From positions 33,983,665 through 34,047,664 of the forward strand of contig NC_065570.1 in NCBI RefSeq assembly GCF_937616625.2: a DNA stretch of 64,000 nucleotides, read 5' to 3'. The notes below the pieces were generated by a model. That model was given only the letters and a program-made list of their open reading frames with translations. It was not told where the DNA came from and ran no database searches. The stretch comes from Mercurialis annua (taxonomy: Eukaryota; Streptophyta; Magnoliopsida; Malpighiales; Euphorbiaceae). Positions within the stretch are counted from its first letter, which is position 1. The number at the start of each line of letters is the position of its first letter. The translations under genes were made by a program, and so were the position numbers. Positions 48,060 through 60,385 of the stretch are shown here, in pieces.

Positions 48060-50272
48060 ATCCAACCCTAATTATTTCTATGCACGTGATGCATGTACTA
48101 TTATGCATGTATCAATTATTGATTTATTTTTCACATAGTGAACATACTCAATGCTCAATGCAATCCTATTCGTGACATTCAAAATGCATGTTCATGATAT
48201 GTCTGGGCACAATTACGTTTTAAAAATATTTCAAAAATTTCAACAACCGACCTTTGAAACCAAATTCTCAATAAATATTTGCTAGACGTTACACTCTGTG
48301 AGATGTGCACTTGATAACCTCAAAATATTCCTCAAACTCCGTACTTGCAACCTACCAATATTCGATGCTATACAACAACTCATCTTAATTACTTCATTAC
48401 AACTCTACCATATAAGGTATCAGACTAAACTCAATCCAGAATGAGCTTATTCCCAAAGAAATAACACTTAAATACGCTCCTACGAAACTTACCGCCAGCT
48501 CCCGCATTGCATCATTAATTGATGTAGCCACCAGTGTATTAATACACTGATCTACCTTCTCGGGTCAGAATTTCCAATATCCTTTCCAGGATAATCAGAA
48601 ACCATCAACCATTCCAAGGGAATACTTACCTCGTTTTTCTCGATATCGAAACCCAAAGATTTCGATCCATAACAACAATACAGCAAACCCAGCTTATCTC
48701 CAGTTGAAACTATATCAATAAAGGGTCTGAACAAAAGTTCGACTCTCAATCAAACAAAACATCAGGTATTTACCATATCTCACGTGCTACTTCACACGAG
48801 GAGAAGAAACAAAACAATTAACTTAGTCCAACAAGTAAGCGAATTATACAACGCAAATCAAAACCGAAAATATTACGATTTTTACAACCCATAAACCACG
48901 TAAGCATGCCATTGAACAAAATTAATCCAAATATACTTTGAGACAAAATCAGGACATGCTACAACCAGCTTGAATTTTCGCACCAAAATTATGTTATAAC
49001 TATGTCGTCTTTTAAGAATGCGCTTTAAAATTCATTTTGAAATCTAAAAGTCAAATACGAAAACTTCCAAATTTTGTTGAGTCCCACGGTTAAAACAAAA
49101 TCACTTTTTGTAAAAGTCTCTTCTTATTAATCAATTGCTTTAAAACGGATACCCAAATATCTCAAATCATAAAATCATCGAGTTAGCTGAGCCATTACAA
49201 CTACCAAGCTTAACTCCTAAATTTGGGTGACCCAAGCCGAAATCAAAATAAACCGTTTATAAAACGTATTCAAAATATTTGTAAATTCGGAAAAATATTT
49301 TAATCAAATTTCCACCCTTTCAAATTTTGAGCTCAACTTAACCCAACCGCTGAACAATAATTTTAAAACTCAAGTGAGAAATCTTTAATCTCAAACAACC
49401 ATTCCGTAAATCCCAAAAATCAAAATGTTGACATACTACAACATGGTCAACTAACTTCAACGTTAAATTCTTAAATCAATGATTCATCTCAAACAAAAAA
49501 AACATCTTTTTGAAATCATCGTCTGTTAACACTAAACCAAACACTATATTTGAAAACACAAGAAATTTCTTTTTTACTGGCCACTTAACCAAAATGAAAC
49601 CTTTAAAAAATTAAAAGTCAAATTTCTCTTATGATTCTTTGTCGAAACATAAATCAGATAAAACAATATTCTCAATAAAAATCTTTAAAACAACATTTGG
49701 CCAAACAATGTATGACCACCAAAATACGTTTTAAAGTTTAACCTAAAATCTCTTTAATAGAAAAACAAGGCTAACGCCCAACATACGATCGCATTTAAAA
49801 TCAACAATCGAGGCCAAAGTCAAGATGTACTTTATTAATAAGGCAAAAGCAATTCAACGCATCATGTAAAATAGCCGTAACCATACCATATACTCAAAAT
49901 CTTATTAGGCATAAACGCCAAAGTTTATCAAACAACATCATACACAAGTATGAGTTTCAGAAAAATTTGCCATCATAAGATTTCCCAAGAAATCGAAAGC
50001 GATTATGATCACCCAAGTGAAATAACCTCAACATGATAAAACACAGCAAGTAACATCCAAGTGAAAACAATTATCAATCATAGCATCAAAACTAAATAAT
50101 GACTGACACATATCACCTATAGGATGTAGGCTGAAAGTTTGAAAACAAAAGATGATGTTTAAAAGACAAGACACGAATCCTAATTCCGCAGTAGTTCCTA
50201 AGACACGACGTCAACTTATCATGCCAAACGAATAAAAACATAACATGCATAAGGCCTTGGTTTGAAACCAAA

Positions 50273-50284
50273 GCTCTGATACCA
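50273..50284 (-). other. Primer binding site (tRNA-Met), E3
   Basis: The minus strand reads TGGTATCAGAGC directly inside the LTR end at 50289. Confidence 0.9.
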
Positions 50285-50288
50285 AGTT

Positions 50289-51850
50289 TGTCACGACCCA
50301 TTTTCATGAATCGCGACCGGCGCTAGGGTATGGGTATGGTTGTACCAAAACCCGTAGCTAGCCTTGCGGATAACCAACAAATATATAAGTCTGCAAGAAA
50401 ACCAATGCTCGGGGGCAACCGAGACTTCAGCCTAGTTCTAGCAGTTCATAATATACAACATTTATAATAAAGTGCTCGGCCAACTCTGAGTCTTACATAT
50501 GGCAAAAGTATATATTAACCCAAGTTAATAAAAGAATGCCAAAATAGCAATAATTCATTGAATAAATTTATAACAAGTATTCGACATAAGACTTCTATTT
50601 ACTACTACGGTCTAAGAATAAAATCAGTTTAATAACCTTATTAAATATACTAAAACCTCCGAGGAAATAAAGAATCGGAGAGCAGCTGACTTGCTCATAT
50701 CATAACCCTGGAAAATTTGCGAAAACAACGGGGTCAGATATATTGAGATGAGTTCATACCACTATTTACATTTATCAAGTGGAAAACCTTTAAAACCCTT
50801 TTTAAAACATTTAATATGAACATTACGTATAATAGTTGGAACCCTAATCCACAATACTAATATAACCATAATCCATTAGGCCTGGTCCCGAGAGTTGAGC
50901 TACACCGAGTTACCACCGACCACTCTTAATTCATAACCAGAGTCCCGAGAGCTGAGCTACACCGAGTTACTCTACTGGGTCCCAAGAGCTAGGCTACCAC
51001 CGAGTTACCCCTACATATCATGTACCTTATCTAGATCAATACTGGTGCGCACGCAGTCCTAATGAAGCCCATTAGGTAGCATGTTCCAACTAAGAGCCAT
51101 AATGGAAAAACAGTTCGCAATTGTACGTATACAATATATAGATATTAAAATAACAGTTTACTTAATAAAGCGATAAATAGTAAGTACAAACTCACTGCTT
51201 GCTAATCCACGTGATAACCTGGCAAGCAACTAATCTTGATTCGTCTCCTGAGCACGAACAATCGACAAGTCTAACAATGTGTAAATAATAAATTAAAAAC
51301 AAACCCTAACTCTAAAGAGTACTAAACACCACATAGGACTAGCACAACACAACAAAGCCAAAGCACAAACTAAAGCAGATTGATTACACAAACACCAACC
51401 ATTTGAAAACATAATCCGGAAACCTTTTCAAACTATTTGGTAAAACATTTCAAAAGCAAAAATTGTACTTAGCCGAGTCAACCAAGACTTCCAAGCTTAA
51501 CTCACATGTCGGGCGACCCAGGTCTAAATCGATCCAACATAACCAAGTTGTAAACCAATGTTTAAAAATTCAGAATCAATTAATAATCCAAAACCCGAGT
51601 TTGAAAAGCAAGGAACTCAACATCGCTTAACTAACCAATTAATCAACACGTAACAAAGAACTAAACCACACATGAACTAACAATTGGATAACTCAATTCC
51701 GATTCAAATTAACCAACCAAGAACATACGAGTCAATTACTACAAAGAATGACAAATTGATGCATCAATCGGCGTTACACATAATCCTCCTAATATGAATC
51801 AACAATAATAAAATCCAATTATTAATAACATGATAATTTAGTTATGGACA
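50289..51850 (-). repeat. Partial 5' LTR of E3
   Basis: Matches the 3' half of the Tekay-1 LTR: the terminal module, the ATCACGTGGAT.AGCAAGCAGTGAG stretch, the GTGCTAGTCCTA.GTGGTGTTTAG stretch and the GACATGTGGG region align. It contains three copies of a TCCCGAGAG repeat (50885-51007) and the conserved hairpin (51058-51076). The remainder was displaced by the CACTA insertion. Confidence 0.85.
51058..51076 (-). promoter_or_regulatory. Conserved LTR hairpin, E3 copy with compensatory change
   Basis: CCTAATG (51058-51064) pairs with CATTAGG (51070-51076). The usual stem is CCTATTG/CAATAGG, so a T-A pair has become A-T with both sides changed. Loop length and flanks are kept. Confidence 0.75.
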
Positions 51851-53240
51851 CACTACAAAAAAATTGGCTTGTTGTGACAAAAAAATATGTGACAAACTAT
51901 ATTTTGTCATAATAAATAGGTTAGTTGTGACAAAAAAAAATATTTTGTCACAATGAAAGTTTAATGAAATGATATTGTGACAAATACATATTGTGTCAAC
52001 CATTTTTGTCATTATAAAAATTAATTATGTTTATTGTGACTAACTATTTTGACAAAAACATGTTTTGTCGCCGTAATTTAAAATATTTTTATTATGACAA
52101 AATAAATTTTATCATAATATTTAAAAAGATGGTGACAAATTTTATTTTGTAGCTATTAGATATATTTTGTCACTATAAAAATTAATTATGTTTATTGTGA
52201 CAACGTATTTTGCCAATAAATGATATTGTAATAAATTAATATTGTGTCCAATTTTGTCGTCACTAAAAAAAAGTAAATATGTTTTTGTGACAAAGTATTT
52301 TGCCAAAACTAATGTTTTGTTTCCGTATTTTAAAACTACAGTTATAACAACTGTATATGAACCGGATGTCAACCTAATAAAAAATAAAATAAACACAAAA
52401 TAATAGAGAATGAAAAAGGAATTGCAGAAAATATATATGTTAAATAATAACTCGAAAAACACTATTTCCACTACTGTTTATTGCGTCAAATTTATTTGTC
52501 AATAAAAAAAGTAAATTTGTTTTTGTGACAAAATATTTTGTCAAAACAAATATTTTGTGCCGGTATTTTAAAAAGACAGTTATAATAACTTAAAGTGAAC
52601 CTTTTGTAAACCTTATGTTAACCTTATAAAACACAAAATAAACACAAAATATTTATAGTTTATTGTGTCATATTTATTTGTCACTATATAAAAAAGTAAA
52701 TATATTGTTGTGACAAAGTATTTTGCCAAAACAAATGTTTTGTGCCTGTATTTTAAACTATAGTTATAATAACCGTAAATGAACCGTTTGTCGGCCATAT
52801 ATCAACATTATGAAATACAAAATACACACAAAATAGAGAAAGAGAAACTAATTGCAGAAAATAAATGGTAAAATAGAAAATATATACAGTTATAATGATA
52901 AAATAAATTTTAGCATAATATTTAAAGACTTTTGTGACGAATTTTATTTTGCAGCAATTAATTAAAATTATGTAATGTTGTGATAATTAAATATTGTGTC
53001 AAATATTTTTGTCACTATAGCAATTAATTGTGTTTGTTGTGACAATGGGTTTTGACAAAAACTGTTTTGTCACTGTATATTAAAAATACAGTTATTATGA
53101 TAAAATAAATTTTATCATAATATGTAAAAATATTGTGAATAATTTTATTTTTCAGCAATTAAGCTAAATTAAATGATATTGTGATTAATAAATGTTTTGT
53201 CACCATGCAATTGAAAAAAAATTGAATGATAACAGGATTA
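51851..53240 (+). repeat. Left subterminal repeats of the CACTA element
   Basis: Motifs TTGTGACAAA, TTTTGCCAAAACAAATG and TTTTGTG.C.GTATTTTAAA recur at about 52280, 52510 and 52700, and shorter ones throughout. Such arrays are where CACTA DNA-binding proteins (TNPA type) attach in known elements. No gene is seen here. Confidence 0.8.
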
Positions 53241-55658
53241 AATGGGTTATGAAATTATATTTTATTTTGATAAAAAAGGTATGTGACAATTAAGATTCAA
53301 ATATCCAAATTAGGTTAATCTCTTATCTTATCAAAGCACTCTTCATTAGGGAAAAAAACTTCTCACGCCGCCGTACTTTCATTGATTCTGTGTTTGTTGA
53401 TGCTTATTTGTCCAGGTATTTTTTTAACTTAAGAAAAAAGACTAAATTGATTAATGTAGGTTGAATTTCACATTCAAATTGCTTATTTGTTCAATTGATA
53501 ATTTAAATTTTCAACTAATTCGTAAAAACTTGAGGCCGGGCTTCAAACTCGACGAGTTATCACCTATTCTCGAGTTTTGTATCTCAGTAAAAACAAGAAC
53601 TCGAGGTTATGCTTCCATTTCGTCGAGTATTAAGACTTACATCAAATTTGTGCTTTGACAGAGATAAAAAAAAGTCGAGTTAAGGATGTAACTCGTCGAG
53701 TCTTAAGCATGACATCGAGTTTTAACATTGCAAAAGATGTATAAACTCGAGTAACGTTTAAAAGTCGTCGATTATATAGCCTTACCTCGAGTATGTTTAT
53801 AACTGAAATGGCATGAAATTTCTAAGGTCTAATAACCTATGCAAGTTTAAACAGAATTTCTGGCTAATAATACCTCATTCGAGAGGGTCTTCAACCTTTT
53901 TAACAGTAACCCTAAACAAATGTTAGTCTTGTTTCAGAACCGTAGGTAGTTCAGGGAAAGAAATTGGAGATAAGTTTAAAATAGCTAACGATATCTGATT
54001 TATAATGGATAAGTTTTAATTGTAGACTTCAAGGCTCTGGAGATCTCATTATAATTGTAGCACATTAGCTCTGCAAATTGGGTGAAAGGGTAAAAAATTA
54101 ACTAAATTCATCCATACTAAGACATCGGGGTTCAATTTCAACAAAACAAATTAGCACATATAAAATGTAATTGAGCACATGAGTTTTGAAAAGTAACGCA
54201 CACCTGCAGTCACAAAAGAACAACATCAGTTGATAGCCCCAATATCAATTAGTTATTAGAATTTACATACTAAAATACATAAAGACAAACTTCTAAATTC
54301 AATTTTCATCATTATTTGTAAACAACGTGTGTATCTTATATGACCCCTGATGCCCCACCTAAAATTGCAGCTCATCTTATATGACCCCTGATGCCCCACC
54401 TAAACTTCAAGTCTCTACTATTCCATTCCATTATATAAACAAGGTTTGAAATTTGCAGCTCATCTTAGCAATTTAACTCCAAAGTAAAATTTGTTTTGAG
54501 ATTTTGCTCATTGTCAAACAAAATTGATAAAATAATTAATTAGTTTAGCATCAACATTCTATTTTCAATTAAAATATCCAATTGAAAGTAATTAAGCGAT
54601 AGAAAAAAATATCCATCAAAATCCTATACTAACAAAATTGTATAGAAAGAAAGGAGAGAAATTGTACCCAAAATTGTTGGATAGAATTGTAGAGACTTCA
54701 TGAGATGAAATTTACTGCCATTAAACAATTCTTGAAAGCGCATGAAAATCGAGCAAGTATTTCTCCTCCCGAGTTCTGTAAAGCTGTCAAGACCATGCAT
54801 CAATACGCTTATATAAGTTTTTGTGATATTATCATCCACATAAAGCTAATAAAACAAAACTGATCATGCATTATAGAAATTGCATTACCTGAACTTCAAA
54901 CTTCACCACATCAAGGACAGAAGCAGAAGATATAATCCATATTGCAACTATGAGTTCTTAACTTCTTAGGCCGACTCATAGCATAGGATAACAGATTCAG
55001 GGAAAGTTTTACGTGGTCCAAAACCGCCTACATATGCCCATCTCCATGCCGCCAATATTATAGAATAAAACAATTTAGAAAAAAAAGAACTCTATACCGC
55101 TATTTTTGGGGTGCGCAAAAAAATCCTACAACTAAAGCAAAAATAAACAAATTCCATGAAAGATAAACGTCGTTCTATATTATGCATCTACTGTCATGTG
55201 CAGAGTGTAAGAAAACTTCAAATGATTAAAAAAATTTATGGTCCAAAAGCGCATTTAGCTAATGAATCTGCTTACTCTACTTAAAAAGAAAGAACACATG
55301 AAAGTTGTAAAATATACTGAGTGAAGGAAGGAGTTCTGAGATTTAGAAAAAAGAGTGGACAGTTCCAGATCATTTAGTAGTTGGCAATGATGTATTCCAA
55401 AAATAACCAGATTCCAAAAAGTGAAAAATAAAGATTATAAGGATTATTAAGACATTGATAAAATCCCCTGCGCTTCTTAACTACTGACCAGATAATAAAA
55501 GTAAAAGAATACAGTAGATCTTGATCAAGAATTTTCACTTCATCTGTGTAATTAAACATCTATTAAAATCATCCACCAGTTTCTGCAAGCAAGTGCATTA
55601 ACACAAAGCACTTATTCACGATGGCATAGCTATAAGACAAGTTTAATCCAACCAAATG
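53241..55658. other. CACTA interior, no recognised gene
   Basis: Contains a possible untranslated first exon with splice donor (CGCCGCCGTACTTTC to CCAG/GTATTT near 53367-53418), repeated ACTCGACGAGT / ACTCGTCGAGT palindromes (53548, 53616, 53685), and a 38-bp direct duplication of TATGACCCCTGATGCCCCAC at about 54338 and 54376. A short minus-strand frame at 54624-54839 is not recognisable. Confidence 0.4.
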
Positions 55659-55799
55659 TTAATGAATGTTAATTGTTGAAAGAGAAGAATCTTGCAGATA
55701 AAATATAAAGAAAAAAATCTCGACAGTGCACGTGACGAATAAAGAACCATATATAGCGGATACTGTAGAAAAATAGAAAAACTGAGGCAGAATTATTAC

Positions 55800-55994
55800 C
55801 CCTAGTACTTTCTCCAGCAGAGTTTCATCCACAACCAAAGGTGACGCAACCTTAAATGAGTTTGACAGCTCATGATTGTTATCATTCATTGGAATTACTT
55901 CCATTTCCACTTCAGCTCCCTCAGCAAGTCTATTCTCCAAGAATGGTGAAGCCAATCGGTGCATATCTTTGCTCAATGGAATAGAAGCAGCTTG
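55800..55994 (-). pseudogene. Exon-like fragment of an unidentified gene
   Basis: A 195-bp minus-strand segment that is exactly 65 codons, open throughout, bounded by CTTCCCTCAG (acceptor) and GG/GTAATAAT (donor). The peptide starts QAASIPLSKDMHRLASPFLE and ends DETLLEKVLG; it is hydrophilic, with an acidic EGAEVEMEV stretch. The sharp codon-like composition against AT-rich surroundings supports a genuine exon. I do not recognise the family. It probably belongs to a host gene fragment carried by the transposon. Confidence 0.5.
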
Positions 55995-56030
55995 CTGAGG
56001 GAAGGAACAACCTTTATATAATACATACAC

Positions 56031-57945
56031 AAACGAAAAAGGTGAAAAGTTAAAATTGAAAACAATTCTAATTAGACTGTTTTAGGATAGAACACTTAGA
56101 AGGAAGGAACAACCTAAATTTCAGCACCACTTGCCGTACAGTAATCCGTGTAGCTCCTGGAATATATAAATAACCTGTTTATGTACCCAAAACAAAGAAT
56201 TTCATCACTCTTGCTGGTTTAACACCTGAAGATACTCTTCTTACCTTGAATAATTCCGCCACCACAATTGATCATCACCCGGTGAAATTAACACAGCCTT
56301 TTATAAGATTATCCATTTGGGTAATTTTGTGATATCTGTAGGAAAGGTTGTTGATTTTGGGTTTGTTTTGCAGGCTTCTAGAGTTAGGTTAGTAGAGGAA
56401 TTGTTTGTAATGAGTCGAGAAGAGCAGATTCAATCGTTAAATTGAATCAAAACGAAATTCGGAGATAGCTAAACAAAAAAAAAGCAAGAAAATTATATAA
56501 AATAAAATTGAAAAAATATGATTGTGATGAACTGAATTTAATTAGGAGAAGAGTAAATAAGAATTGTATAGCAGCAAGTTTCATAAGAATAAAATTAGAG
56601 AATTTGTTTTTTTTATTAGATATGACTTAAAAAGAAAGTGGACATGAGCAGTGAGTTTTATAAGAATACAATAGTAGATATGACTTAAAAAGAAAGTGGG
56701 TCTCTAATGAAAAGAGAGAGCGGGAAACCCTTAAATATATGGTGGGAATGTTTTGCTCAAAATTTTACTTTATGGTTACGGCAATATTAACAATTATTAG
56801 AAAGTAGAGATTCCCTTAGATTTCTAATCAAGAAAATTATATACTCTCATAAAAAAGTATACAAATCGAGTCTTTAATTAGAAATGTTATTCACCCTCGT
56901 TAAAATTTTATCGTTAGAAAGCAGTTTTTCCGCATGTATAAAATGCTAATATTAATTTCATTTTCCTCCGATTTGAATTTTATTTTTCTCTTTTTCTAAT
57001 TTGATTTTCCAGAATTTTGGCAAATCAAATCAATTTTAGATTTTTTCAAAATATATTATTGCATAAAATGTGAAATACTCTACGAATTTATAGCCTTTTC
57101 TTCAACTTAATAAAAAATTCACCACTTTTTTTAGATAGTTAGAATCAAAATGTAAAATAAAAAGTCTTCGTATCCCATATCAAAATGCAAAATAAAAAGT
57201 CTAAATTTAATAAATGGTTGATATTAAGGTGATTTATGGTTAAAATAATTAATGTGTAATTAAAAGTAAGAGTTGATCGCGTTATTTCAATCGCTCTCAC
57301 ATTAATATTTGGAGATGGAGAATAGCAGGATTTAAGATAAACTAAAACTAAACATGTATTGCTCTAATTAATAGTAATAAAAAGAGGTAAAACATAATCC
57401 TAATTTAAATTGGAGAAGGATATATAGAGAAAAAGCAGTTAAGTATTCTGATCAGTATAAGAATTTAATTTTTTTAAGCATAGCAGTTTAGTTAAATTAA
57501 ATTGGACTTTACGAACTCGACGGATTACCAACAGTCGATTGTGATGGTAACTTGTCGTTATGCTTAATCAAAATATAAAATGTTTTATACTTTATTGACG
57601 GAAGACGCAGTTGGCAATCCGTCAGGATCATGGTTGTGTTGAGCGCGGTGAACATTTTGGTGCACTCTCCGCGCCACCGTTCGTGTCCCCCTTGGTGTCC
57701 CGTTTGTTGTTCTTCGGCTTCCTGTTCAAGATTTGGAAACTGCTGCTCAAGTCTTGTTTCTATTATTTTGGGTTTGTTTCAAAGCACAATTCAAAATTTT
57801 AAGTGGATTGTTCCTAATTTGATGAAAATAACCGAAAAAATAAACATAATTATGAATTTTTATTATCATAATGATATTTCATTTGAATGATTATGGGAAT
57901 TTTCTAGTATTGAATTTTGATTAGTAATTATGATGTCAATTTGGT
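56031..57945. other. CACTA interior, no recognised gene
   Basis: AT-rich sequence. A GC-richer patch at about 57600-57770 gives overlapping short frames with no recognisable domain. Nothing else stands out. Confidence 0.4.
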
Positions 57946-59115
57946 AAGTTTACTATTGGTTTACTAACGATTTACTAACAAAAAATTTACTATCAGTTTA
58001 CTAACTGTTTATACCAAAATTAAAAATAGCCCGAGGCCTAAAAGTCCAGAATCTTCTCAGAGTCCACAATGGCCAGAAGCCCAAAATATTAAGGCCAGAA
58101 GTTATCTTCAAAGATTTGGCCAGAAGATTAATTTAAGAGGTTTGGCTAGAAGATTAATTTCAGAGGTTTGGTCAGAGGTTTAACCAGAAGATTAAGCTCA
58201 GAGGTTTGTTTCAGAAGCTAACTCTAGAGGTTTGGCCAGAAGTTAACTCTAGAGGTTGGGCCAGAAGCTAACTCTAGAGGTTTGGCCTCTAGAGGTTTGG
58301 CCAGAAGCAAACTCCAGAGTTTTGGCCAGAAGCTAATTACAAACAATTTTAAAAGCTAACTCCAGAGGTTTGTCCAGAAGCTAACTCCAGAGGTTTGTCC
58401 AGAAGCTAACTCCAAAGGTTTGGCTAGAAGCTAACTCCAGAGGTTTGCCCAAAAGCTAACTCTCGAGATTTGACCAGAAGCTAATTACAGATAGTTTCAG
58501 AAGCTAACTCCAGAGGTTTGGCTAGAAGCTAACTCCAAAGGTTTGGCCAGAGGTTTGACCATAAGATTAATTCAGAGGTTTGGCCAGAGGTTTGACTAGA
58601 AGATTAATTCAGAGGTTTGGCCAGAAGCTGATGTCAGAGGTTTGGTCAGAAGCTAAAAAATAATCTTTATTTTCATCCTCAAAAGAATAAGCCCATAATT
58701 AGATTGGCCGTCAAACTATGTTTAATTGGCCAGTAGCTCAAGGATATTTTTGTCAAAAGATTAATTGGCCACATCTCACGCACGAAGCGACACTTCAGGA
58801 GCAGTCTGAAAAGTGGGGGAAGTTGTGGAACGTGAGCAGTTGAAGATGACAGAAGTTTCCAAAAGTGCTAAATGCTATAAATAAGAGAGTAGGACGATTT
58901 TTACTCCCGGTCTATTTGTCTTGTTATCAGTAAATATATATTTTAAATAAACCAATAGTTACTTCTTTTAAGTAAATCGATAATAGCCTAGTAACAAACT
59001 TGTTATTTTACTAAACTAGTAGTAAATACAAAAGCAAATTTCGCACGTATTTATAATATTGATAATAAACCGTTAGTAAACTGTAATAGTAAACTGTAAT
59101 AGTAAACTGTATTCC
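57946..59115. mobile_element. Possible nested element with inverted GTTTACTA ends and a minisatellite core
   Basis: The left end has AGTTTACTATTGGTTTACTA and ACGATTTAC; the right end (59068-59115), reversed, reads ACAGTTTACTATTACAGTTT and ACTAACGGTTTA. Between them lies the 25-bp minisatellite (58070-58650) and a TATA-like GCTATAAATAAGAGAG at about 58873. The ends are repetitive (GTTTACTA units), so the exact borders and target duplication are unclear. Confidence 0.35.
58070..58650 (+). repeat. 25-bp minisatellite
   Basis: Tandem units of the type CAGAAGCTAACTCCAGAGGTTTGTC and shortened variants, about 22 copies. Length varies because some units carry GATTAATTT in place of CTAACTCC. The arrangement gives no long open frame. 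Confidence 0.9.
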
Positions 59116-59255
59116 ACTCCTATCACTCGTATACCATCATTGACACCAAAACCTGTATGATTTGGGCATAATCGTTAGGTTTGGATATAATAACAACAAG
59201 TCGTAAAGGTTTGGGTTTATTTTGCGATTAAGCTTATTATTTTAAGGGTTTCTTA

Positions 59256-59290
59256 CACTACAATAAAAATTGACCTATAATGACATTGTT
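59256..59290 (+). mobile_element. Second CACTA-like terminus
   Basis: CACTACAATAAAAATTGACC at 59256 resembles the left terminus at 51851 and leads into short ATAATGACA / AACAATTTTT repeats. I found no matching inverted end in the window, so this may be a remnant or the start of a nested element. Confidence 0.4.
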
Positions 59291-59486
59291 CTAATAACAA
59301 TTTTTAAAAATGTTATTTAAAGTGATAAAATTATCTTTATATGATATTTCTACAAATAATGCTAAAAATTATTATTAATACTAACAATTCTATTATCTTT
59401 TGTAACATTTATTTTATAGAAGTTATTTTTAAAAAAAATTAGTAAAATTTATTTTTTATGAGCGGCAAACTGAAAATTGTTCCCTC

Positions 59487-59849
59487 TTATTTTATTTTTT
59501 CTAAATCGTTAAACCTAAAATCTCTCAAATACAATTTTTCCTTCTCTTTTTCCTTCCTCTCCATCATCGCCTCCTTAATCTCCTGCCCTAACTCGCTGCT
59601 CGACTCATCCTCCAACAATTCCGTTTCAATAACTACCTCAGATTCCGTGCTCTTTTTACTCTTTTCCTCCAATGCTCGAATCATGAAAAGTCCGCTTCTT
59701 CTCGATTTTGCATTAATTGCGGTCGTGGGTTTGCCGATAGTTGTCACCGGTGGCGGCTTGAATTGTAAGAATGTGTTTAGTTGTTTGATTATCAACGGCG
59801 GTGAAGTCGTCGGTGTGAAATTGAGCGTGGGAGAAGAAGCGACGGCCAT
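59487..59849 (-). pseudogene. SECE1: Captured 5' fragment of a plastid SecE1-like gene
   Basis: A 120-residue frame starting MAVASSPTLN in good ATG context (AAAACATGGCC). The first 55 or so residues are rich in Ser, Thr and Pro, like a plastid transit peptide. A following segment (GLFMIRALEEKSKK, an acidic stretch, then SELGQEIKEAMMERKEKE) resembles the N-terminal hydrophilic part of plant plastid SecE1, the small subunit of the thylakoid Sec translocase. The membrane-spanning part that does the work is missing; the frame runs on into unrelated AT-rich DNA and stops. Identification rests on remembered family pattern and has moderate certainty. Confidence 0.5.
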
Positions 59850-60229
59850 GTTTTAGTGGATAAAGAGGAGAAGGAATTTTCATTAGATGCGTAACATGCG
59901 TTTAGAGTATCCACAACTCTGAATTATCCTCAACAAAAGCAGAGAAAATATAATTGTTAACTGATCCCTAAACATAGGTTTTGATTGCAAGGTTCAAACG
60001 GATATGCAACTGCTCTCTGAAATTGTTTGAAAAATAGTAACCGCTCCTCATCAACAGTTACTGCCGCTCACTACCCATTGCCGCTGCTCACCACCCATCG
60101 CTGTTGCTGCTCTTCAACAAGTATGTGCATTTAATTTCTTTGTTAATAGTTAATTATTTTGATAACTGTTCCTATTTGTCCCTTTTCAATTACTTGTGGT
60201 TCCGTTTCCACAATTTCCACCCTAACTTC

Positions 60230-60385
60230 AACCGGTTCGTCCCAGCTTTAACGGCGGCGGAGACCTCCTCCTTGAAGCGGACTTTCTCAGTGACTTGAGC
60301 TTCAGCGTGAGTGAGAAGGAAGAGCTTATATGCGAGGATGAGGTGCGGTTGCGGAGTTTCCTCTTAACCTTCCATTCAACGACCG
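60230..60385 (+). pseudogene. Exon-like fragment, unidentified
   Basis: One frame stays open from about 60230 to a donor-like CG/GTGAGTAAG at 60386 and encodes FNGGGDLLLEADFLSDLSFS followed by VSEKEELICEDEVRLRSFLL. The composition is unlike its surroundings, which supports a captured exon. I do not recognise the protein, and no acceptor is clear. Confidence 0.35.

Larger units (their letters stand above)
47591..51850 (-). mobile_element. E3: fragment of a coding-free LTR element in minus orientation
   Basis: In element sense: part of a 5' LTR (51850 down to 50289), PBS (50284-50273), conserved leader (about 50200-50167) and about 2.7 kb of internal DNA to the break near 47590. The 3' half is missing. 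The LTR is the same family as the Tekay-1 LTR (6901-9973). A CACTA transposon cuts the LTR at 51851. I see no gag or pol; short frames, such as one at 48552-48749, are not convincing. Confidence 0.82.

Noticed and set aside
57611..57890. Two overlapping plus-strand frames in a GC-richer patch
   Set aside because: The frames are short, overlap each other and show no domain or splice structure I can support.
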